Assembly: GCA_003116875.1 (NCBI GenBank)
Contig: BCKT01000010.1
Location: 840,384-904,383 of the forward strand
Reading direction: 5' to 3'
From: Takashimella koratensis
Taxonomy: Eukaryota > Basidiomycota > Tremellomycetes > Trichosporonales > Tetragoniomycetaceae
DNA length: 64,000 bases
Below the pieces are notes generated by a model. That model did not search any database and was not told where the DNA came from. It saw only the letters and a list, made by a program, of their open reading frames with translations. Of this stretch, positions 1 through 12,009 are shown one piece after another. Position 1 is the stretch's first letter; every line of letters starts with the position of its first letter. A program made the position numbers and the translations under genes.

Positions 1-1737
1 TCTGACGAATCGTACCCTCCGTTATCCGCCAAGATGGTCGGCATCTGCCTCAGGGCCTTTGCGAAACCCTCGACCGCGAGCGCTTTCTTGCCATCCACGG
101 TTCGCGCAACTTCGTCGACTTTGCAGCTCATGAGCATCTCAGCACAGCCTCCGCCGAGAGTGACACGGGTCTCCTTGACGGTTTGGGAGAGGACGGAGAG
201 GGCGTCGTGCAGAGATCGTTCGGCCTCGTCGACCATTTGACTGGTTGCACCGCGCAGGACGACGGTGCACGCCTGGCCAGCCGCGACTCCGGAGAACTTG
301 ATCAACTGTGTTGATCATTTCGTCAGCACGGTCCTCATCACAAAGGCAAGTGTGCCCAGATCTCGCATATGTAGTTCAAACCACGACTCACCTTGTCCTC
401 GCCAATCATGATCTCCTCAATCACATCACATCGACCAATCTTGACCTTGTCTGGCGCATCAAAAGTGCTCGCAATTTCACCACCGGTGACCAGCGCAAGA
501 CGCTCAACACCCTCAAAATCGGCGTGCTCGATCGACATGATCCCAGACTCGGCAAGAAGTGACTCGGGGTAGTTGTAGATGAGTTGTCGGTTCACAAAGC
601 AGGTGATACCGTGATTGGCAATAGCCGCGACCTTCTGCTTCATCTTCTCCTGTAGCAAGGGTCAGCTTTGGCGATGTAGAGAGTTTGTTTTAGCAAACCT
701 TTTCAGCACGCTCGAGCTCGGCGAGCTTGCCAGTCCCGTCGACGCGGACGCGGGCGCCAAAGATCTTGATCTTGTCCGTGTCCATGGCTAACAATTCAGC
801 ACCCCATCGTACGCTCGTCACTCACAAGTGTTGGCGATGAGGATTTTGGCATTCTCTATCCGTTTTGGGCTGTTCACCGCGATCTGTTTGTCGAGGATGA
901 ACCCTAATGACATCCACTATCAGCCCTGTCTCTTAATCCATCACTCAACACCCACCTTCATCGAGGTACGAGTCTGTGAGCTTGCCTCCGACCTTCTTGA
1001 TGATCTGGATGTGTTCGAGATCAGTCGACCCCTTGAGACGGAGTACCGCGTCGACAGCGAGGTTGGCAAAGTAGTCCTTGTCCTGAGAGAGAACTTTTGA
1101 GCTGAGTGTCGTACGAGCAATGTTGAACAAGTCGTCCCTGAACTTGGCCTTGTCGTCGCCATGGTCGACCGCGCTGGCCTGGAGAGCCTCGAGCGCCGCT
1201 TTGGAGGCGATCCGGTACCCCTCGATGACGGTCTGCGGGTGGATCTTGGAAGTAGTGACGAGCTTCTCGGCCTCACGAAGCAGCTCGGAGGCGAGAACAC
1301 AAACACTAGTGGTGCCGTCCCCAACTTCGTCGTCTTGCACTTTGGAAATGTTGACAAGGATCTTGGCAGCTGGGTTGTCGAGAGCGATGGATTTGAGAAT
1401 GGTTGCGCCGTCGTTGGTGACCATGATCTCACCGGTGGACGTGGATTCTGTGAAGAGGTTAGCAGTGATGCAACCGTCAGGTCGATGACATACGCAGAAT
1501 CTTGTTCATCCCCTGGAAGGTGCTGTTAGCAAGAGGGACTCAAAGACACTATTGGTGCACTGTTCCTTGACTCACCTTTGGTCCCAACGTCGACTTGACG
1601 AGATCACCCAACGCCATTGCACCGACAAACGATGACAAACGGGCGTTCTCGCCGCGCTCCTCGGTTGCCTAGAGGTTGTGTCAGCTCCACATGCTGAGGC
1701 GACCTTTCTAGCTTACCTCGTCTGCGAAAACGTTCAT
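1..1737 (-). CDS. CCT2: T-complex protein 1 subunit beta (CCT2), 3' end cut by window
   Basis: Beta subunit of the cytosolic chaperonin TRiC/CCT, which folds actin, tubulin and other proteins in an ATP-driven double ring. Exons, in order of reading: 1717-1737, 1576-1668, 1494-1512, 956-1447, 826-903, 699-787, 392-649 and 305 to beyond base 1. All introns are GT-AG and the phases agree. The product shows group II chaperonin signatures: [18 protein letters not shown] and GDGTTSV. It also has the CCT2-like stretch [16 protein letters not shown]. About 451 residues are visible; the family is near 525, so roughly 75 C-terminal residues lie outside. The start was chosen because MNVFADE joins directly to [14 protein letters not shown], the usual CCT2 N-terminus, although a few leading residues seen in other CCT2 proteins are absent. 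It is divergent from SSN8, with 398 bp between the two starts. Confidence 0.95.
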
Positions 1738-2135
1738 CCTAGCTGTTGAGTTGGTGAGGGATGGACGGGTAGAAGAGATGAGAGGGGTGAGCAAGTGGTG
1801 GAGAGGGATGAAGAAATCGAGAGAAACGCGAAGAACGACGCAGGGGTCATTTTTCGACGTGTGGACTGGAAACCCGCAGTCACGTGACAAGGTCGACTGC
1901 TCTGGTTCCCCGTCTACCGACATCCTCCCATTGCCGCATCCACCATCTATCCCCTCGAAGCCTCTGCTACTCATAGTCACCTGTGCTGGAGCAGTGACAA
2001 AGAGCTCACCGGTGTCCATCCGGCCCGCCGGACACCCCACATCTCCACAACACCCTGCTTCTCGCTTCCTCCGTGGCCGATCATCAGTCTCTCTCACCCC
2101 GGTCCCGACCCAGACCCACCGACCCCTCCTCCGTC
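1738..2135. promoter_or_regulatory. Divergent CCT2/SSN8 promoter with a CACGTG palindrome
   Basis: This 398-bp interval separates two divergent starts. It holds the 10-bp palindrome GTCACGTGAC at 1879-1888, an E-box of the type bound by bHLH factors such as Cbf1 in other fungi. Binding is inferred, not shown. No TATA box was recognised. Confidence 0.45.
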
Positions 2136-3380
2136 ATGTCGAGCAACTTTTACACCTCAACTCACAATGCCTACTGGCTTCTCACCCGATCGGCACTCGA
2201 GACCGCCCGCGCTACCGATCTGAAATACGCTTCCGAACGCCAACTCTACTGCCTCAACATCTACTTTGCGATGCTGATCCAAAAAGTGGGTCGTCGATTA
2301 GCTCTTCGTCAAATCGTGATCGCGACGGCAACCGTCTTCTTTCGTCGATTCTATACCAAGAACAGTATCTGCGAAACAAATCCTTACCTCGTTCTCGCCG
2401 CTTGTCTGTTCGTCGCTGCCAAAGTCGAGGAAACGCCCGTCCACATCAAGTCGGTGGTTTCCGAAGCCAAACTTATCTTTGGGGAACATAATATCAAGAT
2501 GTTCCCGGCTGAACCTGACAAGTTGGGCGAGATGGAGTTTTACCTACTTGAAGACCTCGACTTCCACCTCGTCGTGTTCCACGCTTACCGCGCGCTGGTC
2601 AATATCACGGGGAGGGAACCAGTGGATGGCGGGCGGTTCGATAAGAGTAGGGTGGAGGAGGACGCGGAGGTGCAGAAGAAGCTGGGCGAAGCGAGGAAGA
2701 AGAGGGATGATGAGGTGAAGAAAGGAGCAAAGTTGGATGAAGTGGAAGGGGAAGGTGAAGGCGCTCGGATACGACGGCTCATGGGAAGAGGAAGCGGCGA
2801 GGGGCTTATGGAGATTGACGAGGGGACGTTACAGATTGCCTGGTAGGGGACATGACGATGGCCTCACACTTACGACTCCAGGTTCACCATCACCGACACG
2901 TATCGAACCGATATCCCCCTCTTGTACCCACCATACGTGATCGCTCTCGCCGCGCTCTACATCGCATTTATGATGAGCAACATGACCGCCACTACAACCT
3001 CCGCTCGCACCCGTTCTTCATCTCAAGTCACCTCTCTCGCTACCTCGATCGACACGAACGCTGCGCTAGGACTTGACCCACCTCCTGCATCTCCTGCGGA
3101 ATTCCTCGCTTCGTTTGAGGTGCACCTTCCGACGCTATTCGCGTGCGTGCAGGACGTACTCTCGCTGTATCCGGTGTGGGAGTCGTTTGAGCCGTCACAG
3201 GTGAGGGGAGGAGGGGCTGCCGCTGCTGCTGCTGCAGTGGCAGCGGCGGCAGGAGCAAATGCAGTAGGAGGGGAGAAGTTTGGGGCAGAGGAGGCAGAAG
3301 TGCTTGTACGCAGGATGATCGAGCAGAGGATGGTGGATATCGGCCACCCAGAAGACGCGGGTAAGAAACGGACTCGGTGA
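2136..3380 (+). CDS. SSN8: Cyclin C of the Mediator CDK8 module (SSN8/SRB11)
   Basis: Cyclin partner of the Mediator kinase Cdk8, acting in RNA polymerase II regulation in the nucleus. Two exons, 2136-2842 and 2882-3380, encode 401 residues. The intron is only 39 nt; it splits the tryptophan codon of LQIAW and restores the second cyclin fold, TITDTYRTDIPLLYPPYVIALAALYIAF (split here across the motif). The first cyclin box spans about residues 20-150, with RQIVIATATVFFRRFY and AKVEETPVHIKSV. Between the boxes is a charged insert of about 60 residues (acidic and lysine-rich). A run of about 15 alanines near residue 320 and the C-terminal tail are not typical of short cyclin C proteins. The start is the ATG that begins MSSNFYTSTH, a common cyclin C start. 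Confidence 0.93.
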
Positions 3381-3569
3381 GAGTCAATTTGATAGGACAC
3401 TGTTTTGTCTCCAGGGAGTCGGTTAGCATTTGTATCCACAGACACTTTTACTCTCGACCATACAGCGCGGCTAGCGTTACCATGCATAACATCTCGTACA
3501 CCGAGGAATGAAGAAAGAGAAAGGGTGTGACAGAAGGATCTTGGAAATACAAAATACGAGCTACTATAC

Positions 3570-5602
3570 TTAAGCGAAGAGACGCTTGGTGTAGCTGTTG
3601 AGGCCATGCACACCACCCTCGAGCTGAGCCGAGGCGGTACGGAGCTCGAAACGAACGTTGCCGGCGCGCGACTCGGACTGAAGCTCAACGACACTGGATA
3701 AAGGTCAGCCATACGTCTTGTGATACGCTTGCAAACTCTTAACTCACCTCTTGATACCAGTGTCCTGGAGCGAGTGCTGGAGACCAGTGTAGAGGTAAGG
3801 GACAAACTTGTTGATGCTTCCCTTGTCGGCGACGTCACCCGAGACACCTTGAGCGACCTTGACGGTGTCGGTCTCGGAGAAGTAACGAGCGGTCGCGGCG
3901 TTGTCGGCACCGCCGATGGCCTTGGCTCCGGGCTTGGCGGTGTGCTCCATGGCCTCGATTGAGCCCATACCACGGTAAATCTTGACACGCTTGCCCTCGT
4001 GGTAGAAATACTCTCCGGGGGACTCGGTGGTGCCCGCGAGGAGACCGCCCATCATGATGGCGCTAGCACCGAGAGCGAGGGCCTTGGCAATGTGGCCAAT
4101 GTTGCCGATACCGCCGTCGGCGATGGTAGGGACGCCGAAGCGGGAGCAAAACTCGGAGACGGCGTAGACAGCGGTACCCTGAGGACGACCAACGGCCATG
4201 ACCTCCTGGGTGATACAAATGGAGCCACTGCCCATACCGATCTTGATAGCGTCGGCACCGGCAGCGATAAGCTGAGCGGCCTGCTCGCGAGTGACCACGT
4301 TGCCGGCAATAACGTCGAGGTGAGGGTAAGTCGCCTTGATCCACTGGATGAACTCGATCTGGAAGACCGAGTTACCCTGGGACGAGTCCAGGACGACAAC
4401 GTCGAGGCCGGCCTCGGCGAGAAGCCTAAGGCGCTCACGGTCTCCTGGGCGGGTACCGATAGCAGCGCCGCAGTAGAGCTGCTTGGAGGATGGGACCTTG
4501 GAGGCGAGCGGGTAGTTTTGGTTTTTGAGCAAGTCGGAGCGCGCAACGAGGGAGACAAGGTGGCCCTCAGAGTCGACGAGGGGGAGCTTGCCCTTCTTCG
4601 AGTCGCGGATGATCGCGTTGGCCTCGTCAAGAGTGATGCCCGAGGGACCGGTGACGAGGTCGGTGGTCATAACGGAGCGGAGAGGGGCGCTGGCGTCTCG
4701 GAACTGGACGTCACGACCAGTAACGATACCAACGAGTTTGCCGCCAATCTTGCCGGTGTCTACGCATGGTCAGCTCGGCGATCGAACAAGAGGATAGAAG
4801 CGAGCGTACCAGTGATGGGGACACCGCAGAAGCCGAAGCGCTCCTTGATGTCGAGAACGCTGGGGATGTCAACCGAAACTCCAACCTCAAAACTGCTTCG
4901 CAACTTACTCGCCGACAACACCGTCGGGGCCAAGACAGATGGGGTCGGTGATGAACCCGTTCTCAAACTTCTTCACTCTGCGAACCATGGCGGCCTGCTC
5001 CTCGGGAGTGCAGTTGTGGTGGATGATGCCGAGACCGCCGTGGAGGGCTAGCGCGATGGCCATGCTGGAGGGCGTCAGTTAAGCCTCGGGCAGTGGGAAG
5101 AGAGGGGTTTATGAGAAGGGGAACCTACCGGTCCTCAGTGACAGTGTCCATAGGAGAGGACATGAAGGGAGTATTAAGGACGATGTTACGGGTGACACGC
5201 GTCTGGAGAGAGACCTCGGAAGCCTAAATCCACGCGTTTGTCAGCACGAGTCGACGAATGCTCTGCGCTCTGCATGCAGCAAGCTCGGTGTCGTCGTGCT
5301 CGCCGCTGCAACTATCGACAGCGCGATGGTCCACCCCATCGCAAGCATGACTCATCACGATAACGCCAGCTGAAACCTCTACTCACGGGGAAGTTGATGT
5401 GACCAGGCAAGAGCAAAAAGTCGTTGTACGTCAAACCACCGTTCTTGCGCGAGTCCATGAGCTCCTGGACGGAGAGACCATCACCACGGGGGTACTCTGC
5501 GAGGTAGGCGAGCGCGTCTTTAGCGTTGAGGGCCTTTTCGGCGCGCGGGGGCGCGTTGGGGTTGGCGTGGGCGGCGGAACCGTTGACAGCGACGGGGGAC
5601 AT
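3570..5602 (-). CDS. IMD1: Inosine-5'-monophosphate dehydrogenase
   Basis: Catalyses NAD-dependent oxidation of IMP to XMP, the committed step of GMP synthesis, in the cytosol. Exons in order of reading: 5387-5602, 5129-5223, 4909-5064, 4810-4859, 3748-4759 and 3570-3693; 550 residues. The catalytic loop GSGSICIT, with its cysteine at about residue 354, is intact. The phosphate-binding [13 protein letters not shown] and the flap RGMGSIEAM are also present, as is the N-terminal NDFLLLPG. The CBS pair falls in the middle of the protein. The acceptor at 4860 was chosen because it gives [15 protein letters not shown] without an insertion. The start is the first ATG ([13 protein letters not shown]), about 138 nt downstream of a CA/TG repeat. 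Intron 1 (5224-5386) has a possible box C/D snoRNA. Confidence 0.96.
5234..5366 (-). ncRNA. Candidate box C/D snoRNA in IMD1 intron 1
   Basis: On the minus strand the intron has GTGATGA at 5352-5358, a perfect C box. It has CTGA at 5241-5244, a perfect D box. GCGTT at 5362-5366 and AACGC at 5234-5238 flank the boxes and could form the terminal stem. In budding yeast an IMP dehydrogenase gene (IMD4) hosts snR54 in its intron, so the host is suggestive. I found no rRNA complementarity upstream of the D box that I recognise, and no snR54-like guide. A chance match is possible. Confidence 0.35.
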
Positions 5603-5740
5603 GGTGGAAGGTGTTGGGTGGTGATTGTGGGTGGGTAGAGGAGAGTGTGGTGGCGAGTGGGGCCGTGTAGGTGGGATACAAGAAGAGAATGGACCCAAAA
5701 GAGAGAAAGAGAGAAAGCAAAAACACACAAGGACCAAAGC

Positions 5741-5773
5741 ACACACACACACACACACATACACACACACACA
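5741..5773. repeat. CA/TG microsatellite upstream of IMD1
   Basis: An almost pure CA dinucleotide tract, with one T interruption at 5760. It lies about 140-170 nt upstream of the IMD1 start, within the likely promoter or 5' leader (TG-rich on the sense strand). It is followed by a run of A residues. Confidence 0.9.
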
Positions 5774-5911
5774 ACACGCAAAAAAAAATTGCAATCTACT
5801 TTGTCCCGTCGCCACTCCAGATGACACATCCACGCGACCGCGGAATCAATTTGTGGCATGCACACATATACATTCAAGGGGCAGCGCTGCTTTCTCCGAC
5901 GACTGGAGCTG

Positions 5912-5919
5912 TCACGTGA
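5912..5919. promoter_or_regulatory. TCACGTGA E-box upstream of IMD1
   Basis: A perfect 8-bp palindrome about 310 bp upstream of the IMD1 start codon. It matches the CACGTG class of bHLH sites, as in the CCT2/SSN8 and DPM3 promoters. Function is inferred only. Confidence 0.4.
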
Positions 5920-8900
5920 TATCCTGCCGCTCAAGGATGGTCAGGTGCCCGTCTCAGTAAGGCCCGCCACACATCCGTAGCAAGCCTATCTCATAACATC
6001 TGTGGGAATGGCTTATCACCAAACCACGCTAGTGCGTTTTCCAAAAGCCACAATAATTACGTGTCATGCCACTCTCATTCCCGTTTCCAGCCATTTCCCA
6101 CTGACATGAGATTCTCAGGGTCTACCTACGAGAGTGTGCCTGAGCAATCAACGACTCGCCAACTTTGTCTATTCCAGCAAGCACTCATTCTGCATCCATT
6201 CTGCTTTTGCGTCACGGTCCAGCCGTGTACGTATTTGGAGACATTTCCAGGGCAAGGCACTATCAACATTCACGCCCCTCCTCTGCTCGCCCGCCCCCCT
6301 TTGCATCGGCTTTTTCCAGCAAGAGACATGTGCCTGTTCACCGATACAAGTACCTGAGTATCACATTCAAACTGAATCATCTTCAACGCCCTGATATGTC
6401 ACCCCGGCTAGACTGGATCAGGTATATCGGCGTGCTCACGACCTCGTTACTCCCCAAACCAGCGACAAACATCCTCCAACGCTTGTTGTGACCAGGCACG
6501 TTTTGTCCAAACCTATACCACGGCCTTGCCTGTTCCCCCATTGTTACAAACAAAAGACCACGTTCGAGCGTTACTATGTGTACGTATCGGTGGCATTCCC
6601 AACTTGCCGTTGTCATTAGATGCAGCGTCCCGCCTCAAGATATATTAACCTCCACTGGCGTTCCTGGCTGGCGCCACGAGCTTCCCGCGACAACCGTTTG
6701 ATCGCCATCTTCCCCTTTTCGTTCCTGCTCCAGCACCGACATGTTCTTTCGTCTCCTTTGTTGACTGGTTGTGGAGTGAAGAGTGACGTCTTGAAGCTTC
6801 TTTCGATATGCCCTTGATACGCCACGTCAGCCAGCGTTCTGGCCGGCATTGTTCGAATCTGAGCGACAGCGCCGCGTTATCCAGTGGTGAGCGTCGGTGG
6901 CGGCAGAGAGGTGTAGCCATCGGTGAGCGCCAATCGGTGTCAATGTTGAGCGCATTCACAAGTCACGTGTTGCTGAACGTACACACCACGCGTGCGAGCC
7001 ATGTCCACCTTTGTGTGGCAGTACGAGCGAAGAGTAACGTCGACCACTCGACACTAGCTCACATTAGTCTGCCAAACCAGCGTCCTCACTGCCACGTCCG
7101 AGCGTCACGGAGCACTTCTGGAATCTCTCTCACATGTGACCTAGATCTCCATCTCCCGACGAGCTCGGACTATCTAAAGTGCAACAACCGTCTCCATAAC
7201 CCTTGCCAAGCGACCGGGGCCTCCATTCAATCCTCGTTGATGAAACTGATTACTGACACGGTCCAATTCAGTCGAACCTCATAAGCTTACCGCTATGCTC
7301 CGATGAGCCTGCGCTCCGATGCCTCTCGAGTCCAGCCTACAACGCCGGCCAACGCCCGCGGGTGACGGGGTCTGCTCAACCAAATACGCGGGTAGTGTAC
7401 TCTGCATCCTAGTATTGAATAGGTGGCGCCAGGCCGACTCAATTGCTCATGTCTCGCACTGTCACGCTCTATCGCAGCACAGCCTACGTCCCTGCGTCGT
7501 TCGCCCTCGCTGTTCACCAGGACATGCTAATGTTCCGGGTGATCAAGCTCTCAATTGTGTCTGGGATGGGAGAGTCAGTCCGAGAAACACTCCGATCTGG
7601 GTAAAGGGCAGTCAGGCGAGACAAGTGATTGATGTGCTCGGGTAGTAATGAGCTGGTGGGCGCTGCGCCGTGTCGTTGAGAGGTCTCAATATGCACGGAC
7701 ACGGAGAGACATCAGGAAGCGAATAGGGGGGATCGTAGCTCGGTTGTGGGGATAAGCTTAGAGCCGGGGGTATGCACCGCAACGTGCTGTAGTCGCATCG
7801 GTGGGGAACAATGAGGCGAGCAAGTGGAGCGGTGCGTGAGCAGCTTAACCCAGAGCGTGGTAGGTTTCTCCTCGGTGCCACATTAGTGATATGAGCACAG
7901 TGGCTTCCAAGGCGCTGGTCAAAGTCTATTGTTCTCTTATCGCAAGTCTTTGCGTAGTGTACAAAATTCTATTGTTCGACACTTGCAGACATAGCCTCGG
8001 AGGTTTGGTGCAAGCACCCATTGTTCACGCTGATTAATCCCCGAACTCGTCGATGCACGGACGTTTGGTTGTTCTCGGATGGACGGTTTGAGACAAATGA
8101 GCGTGTATCGAACAATAGATCAGCGCTTTGGAACGAGGGTACTGCGTGCTGCGACCGCCGGGAGGGAAGCGACGTCGATCACCGTCGCTGTCGGAGCGTG
8201 GCTAGAGCGGCGCCTAGTGGCTGTGTTCACCAACGGCAAGTGCGACTGAATGTATCCGGGCTGGTTCCAGCAGGTCAATCTAACCGGGTCCGAGCGGTAA
8301 GTAGTGGCGGCCCAAAGTGGTGACCGCCGCTATGATAGAGTTTAGAGCTCGACGTGACACACACTTGTGTCGCGGGGAGTACGAGAGGATGGCCGGAGCG
8401 GTGTGCCACATCTCTCCGACTAAGTCGTATTACGTCCAGAGACTGATATGATAATTAAAGAACATTGCAAAGTGAGTCAACGGTCCCGGGCGCTATTCTG
8501 GTGAATGGGCAGGTCGTTGCATGCCATGGCGGGCCTGGAGTCAATAGGGTTGGCCACTCCGGGGTCTGTGGAATTGGTCTAACGATTTGTCTCGAGTGAA
8601 AGAAAAGACAGTTGCCGGGTCCTAGAATTGGATAGAGTTTGGAATGTCTTTGTTCCTCGTAGGCTGTCCTGATGGGCCTAACTGCTTGCCTGCCTGGCCA
8701 CCAGCCGTACCGGGAATCTTGAGCTGAATAGCTCGGAAAGCTTAAAATGACGAATGCACTACGACTGCATGCGGACCCTGAAAGGAGGTGTCCGCGGGGT
8801 CCTTTCGGATGGGATGGCTCGTCAGCTCCAGCGTCAGAACGTGCAGTGTGGACCCTGAACACACTCAGGGTCAGAAGCTTGAGGTGGCCCTGAGGGAGAG

Positions 8901-10084
8901 ACACGCGCGATCGGAATGTGGGAAAACTGCCACATCCGGGTGTCCAGCGCTCCATCTCTCCGGTGGCTGAAGACAGTCGGTCAAGTGCTGTGGCTGCTCT
9001 TAGTGTGCTGTATGGCAAGCTCGGCGCACGCGCGCCTTCTCACCACCCCCCGCGACTCCACTCATGTCTCACTTTTACCTTTTTTTCTAATGTCTTGCAT
9101 TCTCTCGTTCACCACACCCACCATCTCGCCTTCTCTGCAACCCTGTTTTGATCGTTCAGTCGTTCAGGTCCAACCCAAGTCTTACCTCGTTCAGAGTCAA
9201 GATCGTCGTTCCGAAAGCGCTGATGCGGCGCCAACAGGCACACACCAGCTGAGAGGAGGAGGAAGGGGGAAAGAGGCAGGACAAATGGTGGACAGAATTG
9301 GGTCTCGCTTTCGGATGATGTAGGCGGCCCAGGTAAGGGGGCGCGGCCTTCCAGTTCTGGGCTGAACCGCTTTGTTACTCGTCGTGACAATGGCCCAGTT
9401 GACGAGGAACGCATTCCCACTTTGGTACGCAGGTCGACAAGCAAATCTGCATCCATTGTTGCCAGCGATCACACCCCCTCCCTCCGCTCCTGCGCCTCCC
9501 TCACCCCTCCCCCACCTGCCCCTTCGTCGTCGTCGCTCCCTCAGGATAAGTACTAATGCTAACCTGGTTCAAGCCATTCAATACCCTCGTTCCCCCATCC
9601 CTCTCTTTCTGTTCCTCTTCCCATCCCGTCCGTGCCCCCCTACTTTCGATCGGTCAGACTCGCAACCATAAACTGTTTGTCGATCCTGCTCTTGACTGAA
9701 TCCCGTTCTTCGCTCCACCCAATTCATCCACCACCTTTTAAACGCCTTAGTATTGTTCATCTCTGAGCCCCCCCAGTCTCGCTTTCGCCGCACCTAGTCA
9801 TCACCCTCTTTCCCATTCCCATCGAGTGTCTGACTCCATCCAATACTTAAACCCCCCACCTCGACTCGAGTCACCGATCCCCATCCCCTCGTCTTCAACA
9901 ACTTGACCATCACTTGTCTATCCGGGATCACCAACACTTGAACGAAAACCAACCAACCTTCGAACCCACTTCGTGCCGCGCACGTCTCACACTCCTTTAC
10001 ATTCCTCAAACGTCACCACCAGACCCAGTGTCTTTTACGCCCTTTACCCTACCCACGACCTTACCCACCCACACTCTCTTCACC
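5920..10084. other. Gene-poor divergent intergenic region (IMD1 / Pcl-type cyclin)
   Basis: About 4.2 kb with no gene that I can support. Short open frames exist on both strands (the longest about 187 codons at 8455-9018, minus), but none shows a family motif or a chain of consistent introns. From about 9.45 kb onwards the plus strand is strongly pyrimidine-rich, which fits a long leader or core promoter for the cyclin at 10085. Long upstream regions are common for regulated G1 cyclins; that reading is inference. No tRNA, transposon ends or long repeats were seen. Confidence 0.5.
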
Positions 10085-11502
10085 ATGTCCACCATCCGCC
10101 GCGACCCTACCCACCCCGCCTCGCTCCTCAAGCTCTCGCAGCACGACTCGACCCTCGTCCACTGCCTCAAGAACAAGGTCCGCCCCGAGTTCTTCAGTGA
10201 GTCACTCCCCCACCACCACCATACAAACCTCATACTAACCCCCTCTCAGCTCACATTGCGGACAAGTGCGCTTCGGTCATCCGCATCGAGCCCGCACCGG
10301 TCAACGACACTCAACTTCCTACCCCTCCTACCACCCCTACCAAGTCTTACGAGGCCTCTCTCAACTGGTGGGAGCGCCCCCGCACCGAGGAGGAGGAGGA
10401 CCTTCCCGAGCTCAACGAGTTCATCCGCGGTCTCGTCGCTCAGTCCAACGTCCAGATGCCGACCCTCGCCGTCACCCTCGTCTACCTCGAGCGACTCAAG
10501 GAGAAGCTCCCCACCGTCGCTCACGGGATGAAGTGCACTCGCCACCGTGTCTTCCTCGCTGTTCTCATTTGCGCCGCCAAGTACCTCAACGACTCGAGCC
10601 CCAAGAACATGCACTGGCAAAAGTACGGTCGCTTCTTCTCTCTCGCCGAGGTCAACCTCATGGAGAAGCAGCTTCTTTACATCCTCGACTACGACCTTCG
10701 AGTTGAGGAGCCGGTCCTCATTGCTCACCTTCGTCCCTTTTGGGGAGTCCCAGCCCCTTCCCCGCTCTCCCTTCTCTCCGCCTCTCCGGCGCCGTCCGAG
10801 CTCGTCTTCCGCAGGAACAGCGCCTCGCCCCTCCCCATCAAACCGATCTCTATCAGCCCGCGTTCGGAGTCGGCTGTCCCTTCGCCGCCGCTCACCCCGC
10901 TGAAGCCTCACTCGCTCCAGGTCAACATCCCGGGCCCCTCCAAACCTTCCCCTCTCTCCGTCTCCGCCATCCCCACTGCCGTCGGCTCCACCTACACTCC
11001 CCCTAGCGCTCTCCCTCAGCAACGCTCGGCTTCGCAGACTCAGGAGTCGATGCCTTTTGCCTGGCGCCGATCCAGCCTCGCGTACAAGCGGGATGTCTTT
11101 GACTCGGCCGAGTCCCCTACTTCTCGACGAGGCTCGGCTGCTTTCTCCCTCTCCAAGCTGCACCTCGAGGCCCCCACCCCGGCGCTGCACAGGCGCGACT
11201 CGACTTGCTCGACAGGCTCCATCTCGTCCGTTGGCTCCTCCAACGACGGCGACGAGCGGACCACCTCGGACCGCCCTGTCCTCGTCTCTTCCACCTCATA
11301 CGGCGGCCTCACCGTCTCTCGCGTCGCCATGGAGCGGAAAGCGTCATACACTAACGGTCCGGGCACCGACATTCTCATGGTCGACCCTACCCAGCCTCCG
11401 GCGATGGCAGCGACCCCGCCCGCGTCCTCTCCCTTGTGGAAGAAGCTCAGCCTGAGGCAGTCCCAACTCCTCCGGCCAGCTCGCAAGGCGAGCCTCATCT
11501 AG
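10085..11502 (+). CDS. Pcl1/Pho80-type cyclin (partner of a Pho85-like CDK)
   Basis: Cyclin of the Pcl1/Pcl2 group, expected to bind a Pho85-like kinase in G1 and polarity control. Two exons, 10085-10196 and 10250-11502, encode 454 residues with a 53-nt intron. The cyclin box covers about residues 90-210, with the group signatures [20 protein letters not shown] and [19 protein letters not shown]. After residue 215 the protein is a long low-complexity tail rich in Ser and Pro, with several SP sites likely to be kinase targets. The start is the ATG after a long pyrimidine-rich leader, beginning [15 protein letters not shown]. The N-terminal [15 protein letters not shown] is the usual lead-in of this group. 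Whether it is Pcl1, Pcl2 or Pcl9 cannot be decided here. Confidence 0.9.
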
Positions 11503-12009
11503 GTCTAGATCGACCAGGTGTCTCTCGCAGGGCGATCAGGGCTGGTCCCTAACTCTCTCCCTTTCTATCTATATTTGGGCCCTCGTGGATAGCATCTTTG
11601 TTCTTGTTGTAGCAGTCGTCTCCTTGTCCGCTTCTTGGGCCTATAGGCCATAGTAAATACCTTGCACACTCGCTTTGCACACTCTTTTATAATCTTCAGA
11701 CTCTTTTCTCATACACACAAGCATGAACATGGATGTGGTGATTACTACTGCCCTGACTTCAGACTAACCTGCGATGGACTTTGCAACTAACGCTGGGATC
11801 GACACTGCAATCAGTGAGAAAGAGCACGAGACGCACCGTACAACCCGTATGCCAAGCAGTACTCGCCACCATGCATAGGTTCATCCGTATCCGTCGTGAT
11901 ACGTCGTTGTTGGAGCAAGTTGGAGCGGACTGAATTGAACCGTTCGTACTAACCCTTGGTCTGACATTTCAGTTTTCTGTTTCACCGCATCCATCAAACC
12001 GCATCTACG
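11503..12009. other. Intergenic, cyclin 3' region and microprotein promoter
   Basis: About 500 bp holding the 3' UTR of the cyclin and the upstream region of the small gene at 12010. Nothing else was recognised. Confidence 0.5.

Noticed and set aside
5224..5386. snR54 identity for the IMD1 intronic snoRNA candidate
   Set aside because: No complementarity to the known 18S target region could be seen, so only a generic C/D call is made.
8455..9018. 187-codon minus-strand open frame in the IMD1-cyclin gap
   Set aside because: No domain, no supporting splice structure, and amino-acid pattern looks random.
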